NCBI GenBank assembly: GCA_001970855.1
Contig: LSSN01003941.1
Coordinates: 1-10,795 of the forward strand
Direction: 5' to 3'
Source: Smittium culicis
Lineage: Eukaryota > Kickxellomycota > Harpellomycetes > Harpellales > Legeriomycetaceae
Length of the DNA stretch: 10,795 nucleotides
The notes beneath the pieces are model-generated. The model was given only the letters and a program-made list of their open reading frames with translations, was not told the origin of the DNA and did no database searches. A program made the translations under genes and the position numbers. Below, piece after piece: positions 1-7,787 of this stretch (the stretch's first letter is position 1; every line of letters starts with the position of its first letter).

Positions 1-1089
1 TGTAGATTTACACTCTTCTCTCAGAGCCTATGATATCTGAGACTAATCCATTTATCTTTTTTGCTGATTAAATTCTTCATACAAATTAGCCTTCATTTCA
101 TTTTTAAACATTATCAGAAAATTATAATAAATAGATTACCCGAATAATCCAATAGTTTTATCTAATTCAGACTAGAAAATAAAATTATTAGTAAAAAAAA
201 CAACCCAAAAGGATCTGCAATATGGGAGATTCTGAACGAAGAGAGAACTTTGTAGCAGTTTAGTGTTATTGGCCTGTATATGCACTTTTTTTAAATATTA
301 TTGGCGGAGAAAAAAGGCATTTTGATTTTTCCATTTCTTCGTTTCATTATAAAATTTTTATTTGCTAAAAAGGTAAATTATTCTACTCATTGGCCGTTTA
401 TTTTTTATGCGATTTTATATACTGAAACTCTTTACACTATAAAATGACCTCTTCATAAAGAATTACCCATATAACTATTATCATTTTTATATCTAGAAAC
501 TTGTCACTTTCTGCTTCCATAACTACTAAAAGATTTTGAAAATTATAATTTTCTCATAGAACATAATATTTTTATCTATTATAGATGATAAATTTAGCCA
601 ATATTATTCCGAGTTTGATTTGAATTTTAATTTACTATTGTAAAAGTAGGTCAGTAGCTATGACAATTAAAAAATTACAATTGAACCATTTGGGCTAAAA
701 CATGCATTTTTGTTAGAAAAAAATGATTCAGTTATATTTTTTGCATTCCCGCTAAGCAATTAAATACTTATGACGAAAAGTGGCTGTTTTGTTTTTATAA
801 ATCTGTAGTCAGTATGGTGATTTTAAATAATTAGGCGTTTGATTTTTTTAAAACTAGTTTATTAAATTTAAAAAATAAAGTATTCGAGGAAAGAAAAAAA
901 AAGATGACAAAAGCACCGAGTTGAATCTTAGGGTGTTAAATATATAATAATTTGCATAGGTAAAGTAAAATGAGATGAGTAGCAAGTTAATGAGGTGTAA
1001 ATGAATATTTACGCCCTATTTATGATGAAAAAACTGCTCAGAAAAAAAACCTTATCTCGCTCTACGCTTTTTAATAAAGGAAATAGTAT
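1..1089. other. AT-rich stretch without a supported gene
   Basis: I see no open frame of useful length, no RNA gene and no clear repeat here. The sequence is mainly A/T with homopolymer runs. On the minus strand around 190-525 two short peptides (with MEAESDKFLDIK near 480-521 and KKSAYTGQ near 265-290) faintly recall the end of a Penelope-like reverse transcriptase. They are in different frames with stops between them, so I do not annotate an element. Confidence 0.6.
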
Positions 1090-1129
1090 ATGAGTATAAT
1101 TAAATTGATTGGATATGGCTATCTAATGA

Positions 1130-1150
1130 CAGACTCTTTTATAGAGTCTG
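1130..1150. repeat. perfect 7-bp hairpin
   Basis: CAGACTC at 1130-1136 and GAGTCTG at 1144-1150 are perfect inverted repeats around the 7-base loop TTTTATA. The hairpin lies inside a 31-codon open frame (1090-1185, ATG start) that I do not recognise. It is upstream of the LINE ORF1 remnant, so it could belong to the LINE 5' untranslated region, but nothing proves that link. Confidence 0.45.
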
Positions 1151-1292
1151 GGCTTTTACTTGCTATTCTAATTTGCACCAAATAAATTTTATCATGATTT
1201 AAGACGATAATTTATCCTAGGTATCTCTAATTACACATCAAGTTAAAATAATAGGTAAAGAATAGAGAAATTTTTTTTATAATTTTTTTTCC

Positions 1293-1325
1293 AAAAGTTA
1301 TTCTCCTGTTTGGGAAATAACTTTT
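1293..1325. repeat. perfect 10-bp inverted repeat with 13-base loop
   Basis: AAAAGTTATT (1293-1302) and AATAACTTTT (1316-1325) are exact reverse complements. Inside the loop CC/GG can pair further. Outside, a T-run on the left (from about 1282) faces an A-run on the right (about 1333-1340), so a longer imperfect stem is possible. It may be a foldback element tip, part of the LINE 5' region, or a cruciform-prone site. No coding frame crosses it. Confidence 0.5.
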
Positions 1326-1798
1326 CACTTTGAAAAAAATTCAAAAATAATTATCCTTTCCCTCTCTCTCTTCTACTTCGAAGACACGTAATTAAAGCAG
1401 CCAATAAAAAATGCTTAAATGTAAAAATTACGCTAGTCAACAAAGTAGCTCGAAAATTTAATATTTGATAGAGTTAATATTCTAGATACACTACTAGAAA
1501 ATCGAACCTCTGGAAGGTACACCCTTCAAAATGGTTCATAAAATAACTGACCACTCTAGTGGTATTGGCGATATTATCGAAAGTATAATAGGACGACTTC
1601 TATACATTAAACGTGTTTTGAGATCAGCAACAAAAGAAGAATAATAATTTTTTATTTACTAATAAATAAAACCAAGAAAAAGAAAATAAATTAAAATAAC
1701 ATATATACCAAAAAAAGAAATTAAAATGAGCTTATAGAAACATCAGAGTATATTAAAAATACAAATTCACAAATATACCGTATTATTGTCTGGTCTGA
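1326..1798. other. unassigned sequence, possible start of LINE ORF1
   Basis: This interval lies just upstream of the recognisable ORF1 remnant. One forward frame is open for 48 codons (1498-1644) and its sequence is of more mixed composition than the surroundings, including the peptide TDHSSGIGDIIESII. I do not recognise the peptide. By position it could be the N-terminal part of LINE ORF1, which lies upstream of the zinc knuckle in related elements, but this is inference only. The rest is A/T-rich without signals. Confidence 0.25.
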
Positions 1799-2200
1799 GT
1801 GTCTAGAATGTTGTCGAAAAAGCGTACAATACGCTTAAAAAATTGGGTAGTTACTGATACCACTGCATTTAAACACGTAAACTTTAATTAATATCCACCA
1901 AAGAGCTAGAAAATCATTCTTAAAACCAATAATGAGAAGGAAATACCTGGCTCTCTCAATATAAACAACACTAAATTTGTACTATTATGGAAATTTGGCC
2001 AAATAATTTGCGCATATTGCATAAAATTAGAGCACTGTAAATACCAATTCCGAGATATTAAAAATAAATCGAGAATTAAGCCCAAAAAATATAATAAAAA
2101 AGGATTTTATTGAAAATAACCTAGAAAGTACAAAAAAAATACTAAGAGAAAAATACCAAAAAAATAGAAAATACACAAAAAGTGGAATCGATTATTCTGA
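1799..2200 (+). pseudogene. LINE ORF1 remnant with a CCHC zinc knuckle
   Basis: One forward frame can be followed from 1799 to 2200 with five internal stops (1889, 1907, 2111, 2117, 2165). Its cleanest part, 1910-2110, encodes a peptide with VLLWKFGQIICAYCIKLEHC. The spacing C-x2-C-x4-H-x4 fits a retroviral-type zinc knuckle: Cys at 2009-2011 and 2018-2020, His at 2033-2035. The fourth ligand at 2048-2050 is TTC (Phe) where Cys is expected, a one-base change from TGC. A hydrophobic/Trp stretch just before the knuckle and a Lys-rich tail after it are usual for ORF1 RNA-binding proteins of fungal and other L1-type elements, whose role is to bind the element RNA. The expected ORF2 follows downstream. 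A chance match is the alternative; the ligand spacing plus context makes that less likely. Confidence 0.55.
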
Positions 2201-2549
2201 ATATAACTGTCGAGTAAATCACTGTATCGAACAAAATCGTAGATATCAAATCTCCTAGCGAATCTAAAAATGAAATTAACATTTCAATAAACTGAAATTC
2301 AACACAACAAATCAATGGTAATAAAAATAATTCACACGCAGGAAAAAGCTATTTAGCCTTACCTAAAAATTATATCAGCAGAGTGATAGAACCTAAAAGG
2401 ATACACAATAGGGGAAATATAAAAATTAGTAATTTTATAAAAGTATTGATTCGAAAAATAGATCTATAAGGTATATCTTATATATCGTAAATCTTGAAAA
2501 AAAGCCAAAAAAAAGAGAAGAAATGAAAAAAATAGAAATTTAATTAACT
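2201..2549. other. A-rich spacer between LINE ORF1 and endonuclease remnants
   Basis: This stretch is A-rich and full of stops in all forward frames. It probably derives from the Lys-rich end of ORF1 and the ORF1-ORF2 spacer of the LINE. I see no motif or hairpin worth naming. Confidence 0.3.
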
Positions 2550-2756
2550 ATGAAAAAGAAAAGAATAAAATTACCTGATCAGCTAAAATTCAGCTCGACA
2601 AAAGTTAAGTATATTGTCTACGTCGCTGAAACGAATCGGGCTGACAGCCTAGATCATTCTAAAAATGATAAATATAACATTAATGATCTAGTTGGACCAA
2701 ATATGATACCTGGTACTGAAATTCTCAAAAGAAATAGAGCATACATAGAAATGTAA
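2550..2756 (+). CDS. unassigned 68-codon ORF inside the LINE remnant
   Basis: An ATG-started frame of 68 codons lies between the ORF1 zinc knuckle and the endonuclease start. The product is hydrophilic with a basic N-terminus (MKKKRIKLPDQ) and no membrane segment, Cys cluster or motif that I recognise. Compared with its flanks it is less A-rich. It may be the least damaged piece of the ORF1 tail or of the region before the ORF2 endonuclease. It may also be an open frame by chance, since 68 codons is possible though not common in sequence this AT-rich. I would not treat it as a host gene without transcript or homology support. Confidence 0.3.
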   Translation: MKKKRIKLPDQLKFSSTKVKYIVYVAETNRADSLDHSKNDKYNINDLVGPNMIPGTEILKRNRAYIEM

Positions 2757-2848
2757 TGAATTTAAAAATATTTTGTTACTAACCTAATAATAGGGAAAAA
2801 ATTAATATAAATCTAAATAATACGAACAAGAAAATAAAATTATATATT

Positions 2849-3224
2849 CCATTCGAAATTACTACTTTCAACGTCAAAGTAATATCTGAAAAAGAAAAAA
2901 AATGCAGGACTTTTTTCGTACTTATAAAAAAAAATCAATTCTAACATTTTTTTCTTAAAATTGATTTAGATAAAATATAACGACAAAATTTTTTGGTCAA
3001 GCTATTGGAATAATAAAATAACATATCCCAAATATACTGAAAAATAACAAATAATGACACATATGAAACTATAGATAATACAATAAATTTTGAAGGAAAA
3101 TAAGCATAGCAAAATCAAAAAAACTAATAGCTTAAAAATAAAAATAAAAATAGTAAATATATATCTTTCCAATAACGAAAAAGATAGAAGAATAACTTTA
3201 GAATTTCTGAATGAAAATTTAACC
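2849..3224 (+). pseudogene. LINE ORF2 endonuclease domain, N-terminal part
   Basis: The frame at 2849-2935 reads ITTFNVKVISEKEKK, resembling the opening strand of AP-type LINE endonucleases, whose Asn (here codon 2870-2872) helps bind the catalytic metal. In another frame, 3090-3224, KIVNIYLSNNEKDRR resembles the conserved NIYAPN-type block of the same fold; the usual Ala-Pro is replaced by Leu-Ser. The two blocks are 97 codons apart, close to the roughly 100 residues between them in L1-type enzymes. The enzyme nicks target DNA to prime reverse transcription. The segment contains a stop after KKNQF, further stops near 2978-3050 and at least one frameshift. It ends abruptly at the hAT terminus at 3225, so the catalytic Asp/His half is missing. 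Confidence 0.55.
3217..3224. repeat. left flanking octamer of the hAT (candidate target site duplication)
   Basis: The octamer atttaacc abuts the left terminus. It fits the nnnTAnnn target preference of Buster-type hAT elements and matches the right octamer agttagcc (5572-5579) at six of eight positions. The match may be a decayed duplication or a product of the shared target preference. Confidence 0.5.
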
Positions 3225-3240
3225 CAGCGATTCCCAATCT
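3225..3240 (+). repeat. hAT left terminal inverted repeat
   Basis: The 16-base end starts CAG, as is usual for this hAT group, and pairs with 5556-5571 at 12 of 16 positions. Just inside, GGCAC (3250-3254) and GTGCC (3261-3265) form a small subterminal hairpin. Confidence 0.8.
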
Positions 3241-3548
3241 GTAAGCCTTGGCACACTAGCGTGCCGCGAAAGTTTTCAAAATATTTCAATTTGCTAGGGT
3301 TTTGTAAAATGTGAGAAAAAAATTAAAAGAGTAAATATTTATGTTCAAATTTGTATCAAACTGTTAAATTCGTAACGTTTTTTTTCAAATTTATTTTCGA
3401 TTGACAAAATTTTCGAGTGTTTTCTAAAGTGTTAAAGTTATTGGTTTTTCACGTGATTATTTCAGAACCTTTTTAAATGAAAGCAAGTATCTAAAACGGT
3501 ATTTAAGTGAATTCTTTTGATATTCACTAATTGATTATTTGTTTATCC
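3241..3548 (+). other. hAT 5' untranslated region
   Basis: This A/T-rich leader lies between the left terminus and the first ATG of the transposase. It holds the subterminal hairpin at 3250-3265 and no open frame in keeping with the element. The short frame running in from the LINE side stops at 3314. I could not pick out a convincing promoter. Confidence 0.6.
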
Positions 3549-5305
3549 ATGGAAAAGTTCTTATACAAGTCTGGAACAAAGCGTAAATTCAACGAGAAAT
3601 ATTTCGAATATGGATTTATCGCCATGGAATCTGACTGTGATCGGATATCATTCTGCCTTATCTGCAACAAGGCGTTAAAGAAAGAGGCGCTTGTTCCAAT
3701 AAAACTAAAAAGACATTTAGAAACTGAGAATCAATCTTTAAAAGATAAAAAAAGAGAATATTTCGAGAACCTTGCGGCCCAATAAACGAAAGAAGCAAAG
3801 AAACAATACAAATTTCATGAAATTTCCTGAGAAAGTTTTGATTGCAAGTTACAAGATCGCTCATCTGTTGACAAAGCGGAAGAAAGCACACACCGACGCC
3901 GGAGCAATCATCTCCCCTGTATTATCAGCCATTGTTGAAGCAATTCTAGATTCAGAAGCTACAAATAGGTCTAAAAAGTTCCTTTGTCGAATAACAAAAT
4001 TTCTCGCAGAATCGAAGATATATCTTCAGATTTTAATGATAAATTTAGTGAAGATTTAGAAAATTTTAAAGACGAATCGATGCTGCTGTGGTCTCTCCAA
4101 GTTGATGAATCTACCGATATAAGCGTAAAAGCTCAGCTCCTGGCTTTCATTCGCTTCATCAAAGGCGGAAAATTTGGGAATGAATTCTTTTTTTGTGACG
4201 AATTGCAAAGCACGATGAAAGGATAAGACATTTTTGATCTGGTGAACAAAAAAATTTTGTATTTTCATTTGAAGTGGAAAAACTGCGTCAGTGTGTGCAC
4301 CGATGGCTGTCCTTCGATGAGAGGAAATCGAAAAGGTTTCATCACTCTTGTGCTTAAAGAAAATCCAGACGTAGTAACTACTCACTGTATGATCCATAGT
4401 GAAGCTCTCGCAGCAAAATCTTTGCCGGAAAATTTGAAAGTAACTCTAAATCAAGCAGTCAAAGTCGTAAATTACATCAAGTCTCGACCACTCAACTCTC
4501 GAATTTTCGCTCAACTCTGTGATGCTATGGATTCTGACTACAAAATTTTGCTCTACAATACCAAAGTTCGTTGGCTCTCGAAAGGAAAATTTTTAAAACG
4601 ACTGGTGCATCTCAAAGTCGAAGTGATTTCATTCTTGAAAGTTGAAGAAGCAGATCTGGCATTCAATGATCACGACGAACTCTGGTGGCTTAAAGTTTAA
4701 TTCATCTCTGATTTTTTTGACAAATTAAACTAACTGAAGTTTAGTCTTCAAGGACCATCGGAAAACATCATCTCATCGACATCAAAACTGAAGCTCTTTG
4801 ATGATAATTGTCGCTGTGGAAGAGCAAAATATCGAAGGGAATATTTGACTGCTTTCCTTGTATCAACGAACCACAGTTGAAGAAAAAAGTTTCAGCCGAC
4901 ATCATTAGTACACTGACAGGTCTCAAATCTTCAAGTCAGCATTATTTTTCATCGCTTTCCATCGACGAATATAGTTTGGTGATCAATCCATCTGAAAGCA
5001 ACGAGAAAAATAATCTTACAACCGAGGAAGAACAGCTTATCGACTTACGAAACGACAATTTCAATCAACTGGTTTTTCCTGAAAAGAGTTTGGACGAATT
5101 TTGGCTCACTCTGAAGCAGTCTTGTCCTGCACTCAGTTTCAAAGCAGTCAAAATTATTCTTCCATTTGCGTCTTCGTGGTTTTGCGAATTCGGATTTTCA
5201 GCTTTGACTGAAATCAAATCCAATTAGAGAAAGCGACTTCTTCGAATCGACAAAGAAATGCGTGCTTGTTTGTCAGAAATGGAGCCTCGTTTCAACTTGT
5301 TTTGA
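3549..5305 (+). pseudogene. hAT transposase, BED-finger/ZBED5-like, frameshifted
   Basis: The gene would encode about 585 residues, near the usual 600 for this family, which cuts and pastes its own element. The ATG at 3549 starts MEKFLYKSG. Residues about 35-60 form a BED finger with CLIC (3654-3665) and His at 3714-3716, but the last ligand position (3729-3731) is Asn instead of His. Next come a domain with SNNKISRR and the catalytic core: Asp in VDESTD (4104-4106), Asp in CTDG (4302-4304) and Glu in CEFGFS (5186-5188), so the DDE triad is kept. HCMIHSEAL and VRWLSKG are typical of the ZBED5/SCAND3 group. The FWLTL...P...A segment is the usual C-terminal hAT dimerisation region. Lesions: stop 3783 and a frameshift within about 45 bases after it, a one-base loss near 3980, stops at 4224 (in a Gln position), 4698 and 4731, a frameshift near 4800 and a TAG at 5225. 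TGA at 5303 is the likely original end. Confidence 0.9.
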
Positions 5306-5555
5306 TCTCGAAAGTAGGCTCAGACCTCTCATTAAAAATGTTAAAAACCAAATTAAAAATCTTTTGTCTTATAATTTAAATTACGTTTTGTTTGAAGGAT
5401 CCCTAGAAGAAACTCAAAATTTGAAATTTTATGTTTTGGTCAAAAAGCTTTGAAAGAAAAATGATGAAAACCTGAAGAAAAATAATTTATGTAGGAGGGG
5501 GATAAGTTATGTCCCAAAATTTTTCAAATCTCGTTAGTGTTCCGCGAGTTAAAAA
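5306..5555 (+). other. hAT 3' untranslated region
   Basis: This is the sequence between the transposase end and the right terminus. It is A/T-rich with a short purine-rich patch (AGGAGGGGG at 5493-5501). A 63-codon open frame across 5262-5453 overlaps the transposase end in another frame and looks incidental. The block at 5533-5544 mirrors the inner part of the left end. Confidence 0.6.
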
Positions 5556-5571
5556 AGATAGGAAATCACAG
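5556..5571 (-). repeat. hAT right terminal inverted repeat
   Basis: The last 16 bases, read on the minus strand, begin CTGTGATTTCC and match the left end at 12 of 16 positions. The second base departs from the family's CAG start, which points to decay of this end. Confidence 0.75.
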
Positions 5572-6159
5572 AGTTAGCCTATGCAGATGATATAACAATA
5601 GGAATATCCGATAAAATCGATGAAAAATCGGTATATGAAGCTTTATACATTATTTCACTAGCATCAAAATCATAAATAAAGGGAAAACGATCAATATTAA
5701 TTTTTGTGATACTAGATTTTGCTCAATATACCAAAAAAATTTACAGCAAAATGTGCCATTCAAATATTTTGGTATTAAATTTGATTCATCCGTTGAGAAA
5801 ATTAAAGAAAACAAAAAATATATATTAATATAAATAACTACATCAATGATTTCAACCATAGAAAACTATCTATAAAGGTAATATTCTCCTATCCAATGAT
5901 TTTATATTATCAAAATTATGATTTGCCTCTAATGACATTCCATTTGATAAAAAATTCATTGATGTCAAAAGAGCAATTAAAATTTTTATTTGATCCGATA
6001 AAAAAACGCATATTAAAATAGAAACAGTTTGGAATTGAAATTGAACTTAAAAATAGGGCGTTTGGATTACTTAATATCGATTTCCTATCAAAATCAATAT
6101 TTATGAAGTGTTTCAATACTTTAATAGAGAATAAAAATAGTGGATATCAGGAATCATAA
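5571..6159 (+). pseudogene. LINE reverse transcriptase, palm motif to thumb
   Basis: The frame opening at the hAT border reads ELAYADDITIG, the RT catalytic motif with both Asp residues (5586-5591). It continues with an expected helix up to a stop at 5673. A second frame (5750-5832) holds PFKYFGIKFD, like the FKYLG-type block that follows YADD in LINE enzymes. A third frame (5833-6159) has one internal stop (6019) and reads RKLSIK, a hydrophobic block and ELKNRAFGLLNIDF, like the thumb with its GGLGL-type segment. The enzyme copies element RNA at the nicked target. At least three frames are needed, so the gene is dead. All RT sequence before YADD is absent. Order and spacing of the blocks make an accidental match unlikely. 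Confidence 0.8.
5572..5579. repeat. right flanking octamer of the hAT (candidate target site duplication)
   Basis: agttagcc sits directly after the right terminus and has the central TA of Buster-type targets. It differs from the left octamer at two positions. It is also part of the reverse-transcriptase coding sequence, giving the Leu-Ala just before YADD. Confidence 0.5.
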
Positions 6160-6772
6160 TATAAAAATTTACAGTTCTTAGGGGGAAATTATACATTTCT
6201 GAGAGTTACGTTGACTTTCTGACCGAAAAATATCTAACAAAAAATTTTAATAAGCTTCCTCCTATATGGAAACACTCATTAAAAATGTCTAAAAGTGTTT
6301 ACACTTCAGGAATAGATAATATTTTCTGATTGGTAATTTGAAAAAATCGAAATTTTGAGCTTTAAAAATATTAAAAAATTTATTGGAGAAAATATAACAA
6401 AAAAAAAAAAAGATATTCTAGAAAATAACTGTATATCCAATTGCGAAAAATTTATTTCAAAAAGTGATCTAGTATGAGAAAGTCAAATAGATTCCATTTT
6501 ATAACGTAAAAATAAATGAAAATAAAGTTGTTTTACCTTTATAATCACGCCCAAAGGATAAATTGTTTGATCAAAAATATTCTGGAAATTTTAAAGAACC
6601 AATTAGAGTCATTTCGATAAACAACGAGTAAATAAAAAGTTAGAATCAAAATGTAAGATCACATTACACAAGACTTTATATTCCAACATAAATGGGAACT
6701 AATAGGAAGGACCACAAATTTTGAATCTTATTTTATATGGATGAAATTATTAACATTGACCTGGAACCTAAA
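6160..6772 (+). other. decayed LINE ORF2 between RT thumb and zf-RVT
   Basis: Short forward fragments in changing frames with many stops join the RT thumb to the zf-RVT-like segment, at about the distance expected in an L1-type ORF2. Near 6330-6425 a frame has aromatic and Lys-rich text like the connection region, but no diagnostic motif. I see no other gene here. Confidence 0.5.
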
Positions 6773-6969
6773 ATGATAAGTCATTTATGGATCCCACTTC
6801 ACAAAGCTATAATCACTGTAGAAAAACTCAGGATTTATAATAGAATATTTATAACCAATATCAAGTTTGCAAATAATGTAAAGAAAAAAATGAAAAAAAT
6901 CCCACATATTTGATTTTTATGTAGAAGAATTAACGACATATGGGAAAAAATCTATAATTTTTTATGTAC
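6773..6969 (+). pseudogene. LINE zf-RVT-like zinc-binding segment
   Basis: The forward frame from 6773 reads HLWIPLHKAIITVEKLRIYN, then a basic stretch, PHI, a stop (TGA near 6912) and FLCRRINDIWEKI. This follows the plan of the zf-RVT domain found after the RT of many LINEs: Trp, a His-Lys-Ala block, then a C-x2-C pair, a His and a final Cys before an Ile-Trp. The late His and Cys are visible. The first Cys pair is not: the place holds KFANN. The domain is thought to aid nucleic-acid binding by the C-terminal part of ORF2. Position between RT and the C-terminal tail supports the call, and loss of the Cys pair weakens it. Confidence 0.5.
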
Positions 6970-7272
6970 AAATTCATAGAACAACGGAATAACCAACAGT
7001 TTAAAAAAAGAGTTAATGATGATATCTTAGAATTAATGAAAAGAAGTTTCCGAAAGCTGAAATACTGTATGAGATTGATATTGGGAATATAAAATGAGCA
7101 AGGGTTGAATCTGAATTATCAGACAAAGAATAACTGGCGGTCTAAAAACGATCTGCAACAAAAAATTAACACTGAATTCAAAAATCACAAAAAAAGAGAA
7201 TACTGGATTTTTATAAGAGCTAAATGGTTCTAAATAGAGTCAGGAATAAATGTAGTGTTCTGGGAAAGTTGA
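6970..7272 (+). pseudogene. LINE ORF2 C-terminal tail
   Basis: One forward frame runs 101 codons to TGA at 7270-7272 with only two internal stops (TAA at about 7090 and 7231). It starts about 67 codons after the zf-RVT start and encodes a basic, helical-looking product (KFIEQRNNQQFKKRVNDD, later KKREYWIFIRAKWF). No family motif is decisive. Its position and continuity suggest the last part of ORF2. It is among the longer coherent frames of this LINE copy. Confidence 0.4.
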
Positions 7273-7745
7273 TAATTTTGATTATTCACTGCAATTCTTT
7301 TATCTTTTCATATAGAAATTATATTTATACTTATAATCTATCATCTATCTTTTAGTTCCAAGTTATTGTAGTAAAAATATTTAAAATCTAAAAAAAAATT
7401 ATATTTTTCATAATAATTTCATTTTGAGAATAATTATATTTAATTAATTCTCTACATTAAATATATTAAATTGAATTCTAAAAAAACCAGCTAAATGAAA
7501 TTTATACAGATGAATCACTGAAAGCAGAATTAAAAATATTAGCTTTCTATCAAAAATAAATGAAAAATTAATATAGATTAAATTTATTTAAGTTTTATAC
7601 AATTTATTTTATAGTATTAAAAAAATAATATTAAAAAGCAATCGAAATCTAAATAATACAAAAAAGAAATATCTATAGACAATAACGAATTTAGATACCA
7701 AACCCAGACTAGGTCAAGTTGGGAAAAAGTAGTTCGGAGTAATCC
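7273..7745. other. AT-rich stretch, possibly LINE 3' region
   Basis: Mostly A/T sequence without a gene. A 25-codon frame at about 7482-7556 contains EIYTDESLK, which faintly resembles the YTDGSL opening of an RNase H domain with Gly changed to Glu. Some LINEs carry RNase H after the zinc-binding segment, but the match is too short to annotate. Confidence 0.4.
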
Positions 7746-7766
7746 AAAAAAAAAAAAAAAAAAAAA
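7746..7766 (+). repeat. run of 21 A
   Basis: An uninterrupted A21 tract. Such a run could be the fossil poly(A) tail of a retrotransposed copy on the plus strand, perhaps of the LINE whose coding part ends at 7272, or ordinary homopolymer expansion. I could not find a matching target site duplication. Confidence 0.6.
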
Positions 7767-7787
7767 GCGAAAAAAACTTATATATGA

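Larger units (their letters stand above)
3225..5571 (+). mobile_element. hAT transposon, Buster/ZBED5-like, 2347 bp, inactive
   Basis: The element is bounded by degenerate terminal inverted repeats: 3225-3240 begins CAGCGATTCC and 5556-5571 ends AATCACAG, matching at 12 of 16 positions when one is reversed. A second block inside each end also matches (GGCACACTAGCG at 3250-3261 against the reverse complement of 5533-5544, 10 of 12). It carries a single transposase gene (3549-5305) with a BED zinc finger and hAT catalytic core. Total length and layout fit an autonomous hAT of this group. Its coding part is about 40% G+C by eye against roughly 20-25% around it. It carries far fewer lesions than the LINE it sits in, so it inserted later. 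The transposase is broken, so movement would need help from another copy. Confidence 0.9.
1799..7272 (+). mobile_element. degenerate L1-type LINE, split by a hAT insertion and missing its centre
   Basis: A series of forward-strand remnants appears in the order expected for a two-ORF non-LTR retrotransposon: an ORF1 zinc knuckle (about 2009-2050), an AP-type endonuclease start (TFNV at 2864-2875) with its NIY block (3156-3164), the reverse-transcriptase YADD motif (5580-5591), RT thumb, a zf-RVT-like segment (6773-6969) and a C-terminal tail ending at 7272. Every part carries stops and frameshifts, so the copy is dead. The hAT element occupies 3225-5571. The C-terminal half of the endonuclease and the RT fingers and most of the palm are absent. 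Order, strand and matching decay argue for one original copy, but two separate LINE copies joined later cannot be excluded. The true 5' and 3' ends are not visible. Confidence 0.75.

Noticed and set aside
3002..3289. 95-codon minus-strand frame with a hydrophobic, membrane-like product
   Set aside because: The hydrophobic text is what A-rich plus-strand sequence gives when read in reverse, and it crosses the LINE-hAT border.
4056..4397. 113-codon minus-strand open frame
   Set aside because: It lies opposite the catalytic core of the hAT transposase, whose plus-strand product is clearly recognisable.
5262..5453. 63-codon forward open frame at the end of the hAT
   Set aside because: It overlaps the C-terminus of the transposase in a different frame, has no start in context and no motif; it is a shadow of the transposase end and 3' region.
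5493..5508. AGGAGGGGG followed by an ATG-like context as a bacterial ribosome binding site
   Set aside because: The window is eukaryotic by its element content and no open frame follows.
7746..7766. Sure assignment of the A21 run as the LINE poly(A) tail
   Set aside because: No target site duplication was found, and long A-runs are common throughout this window.
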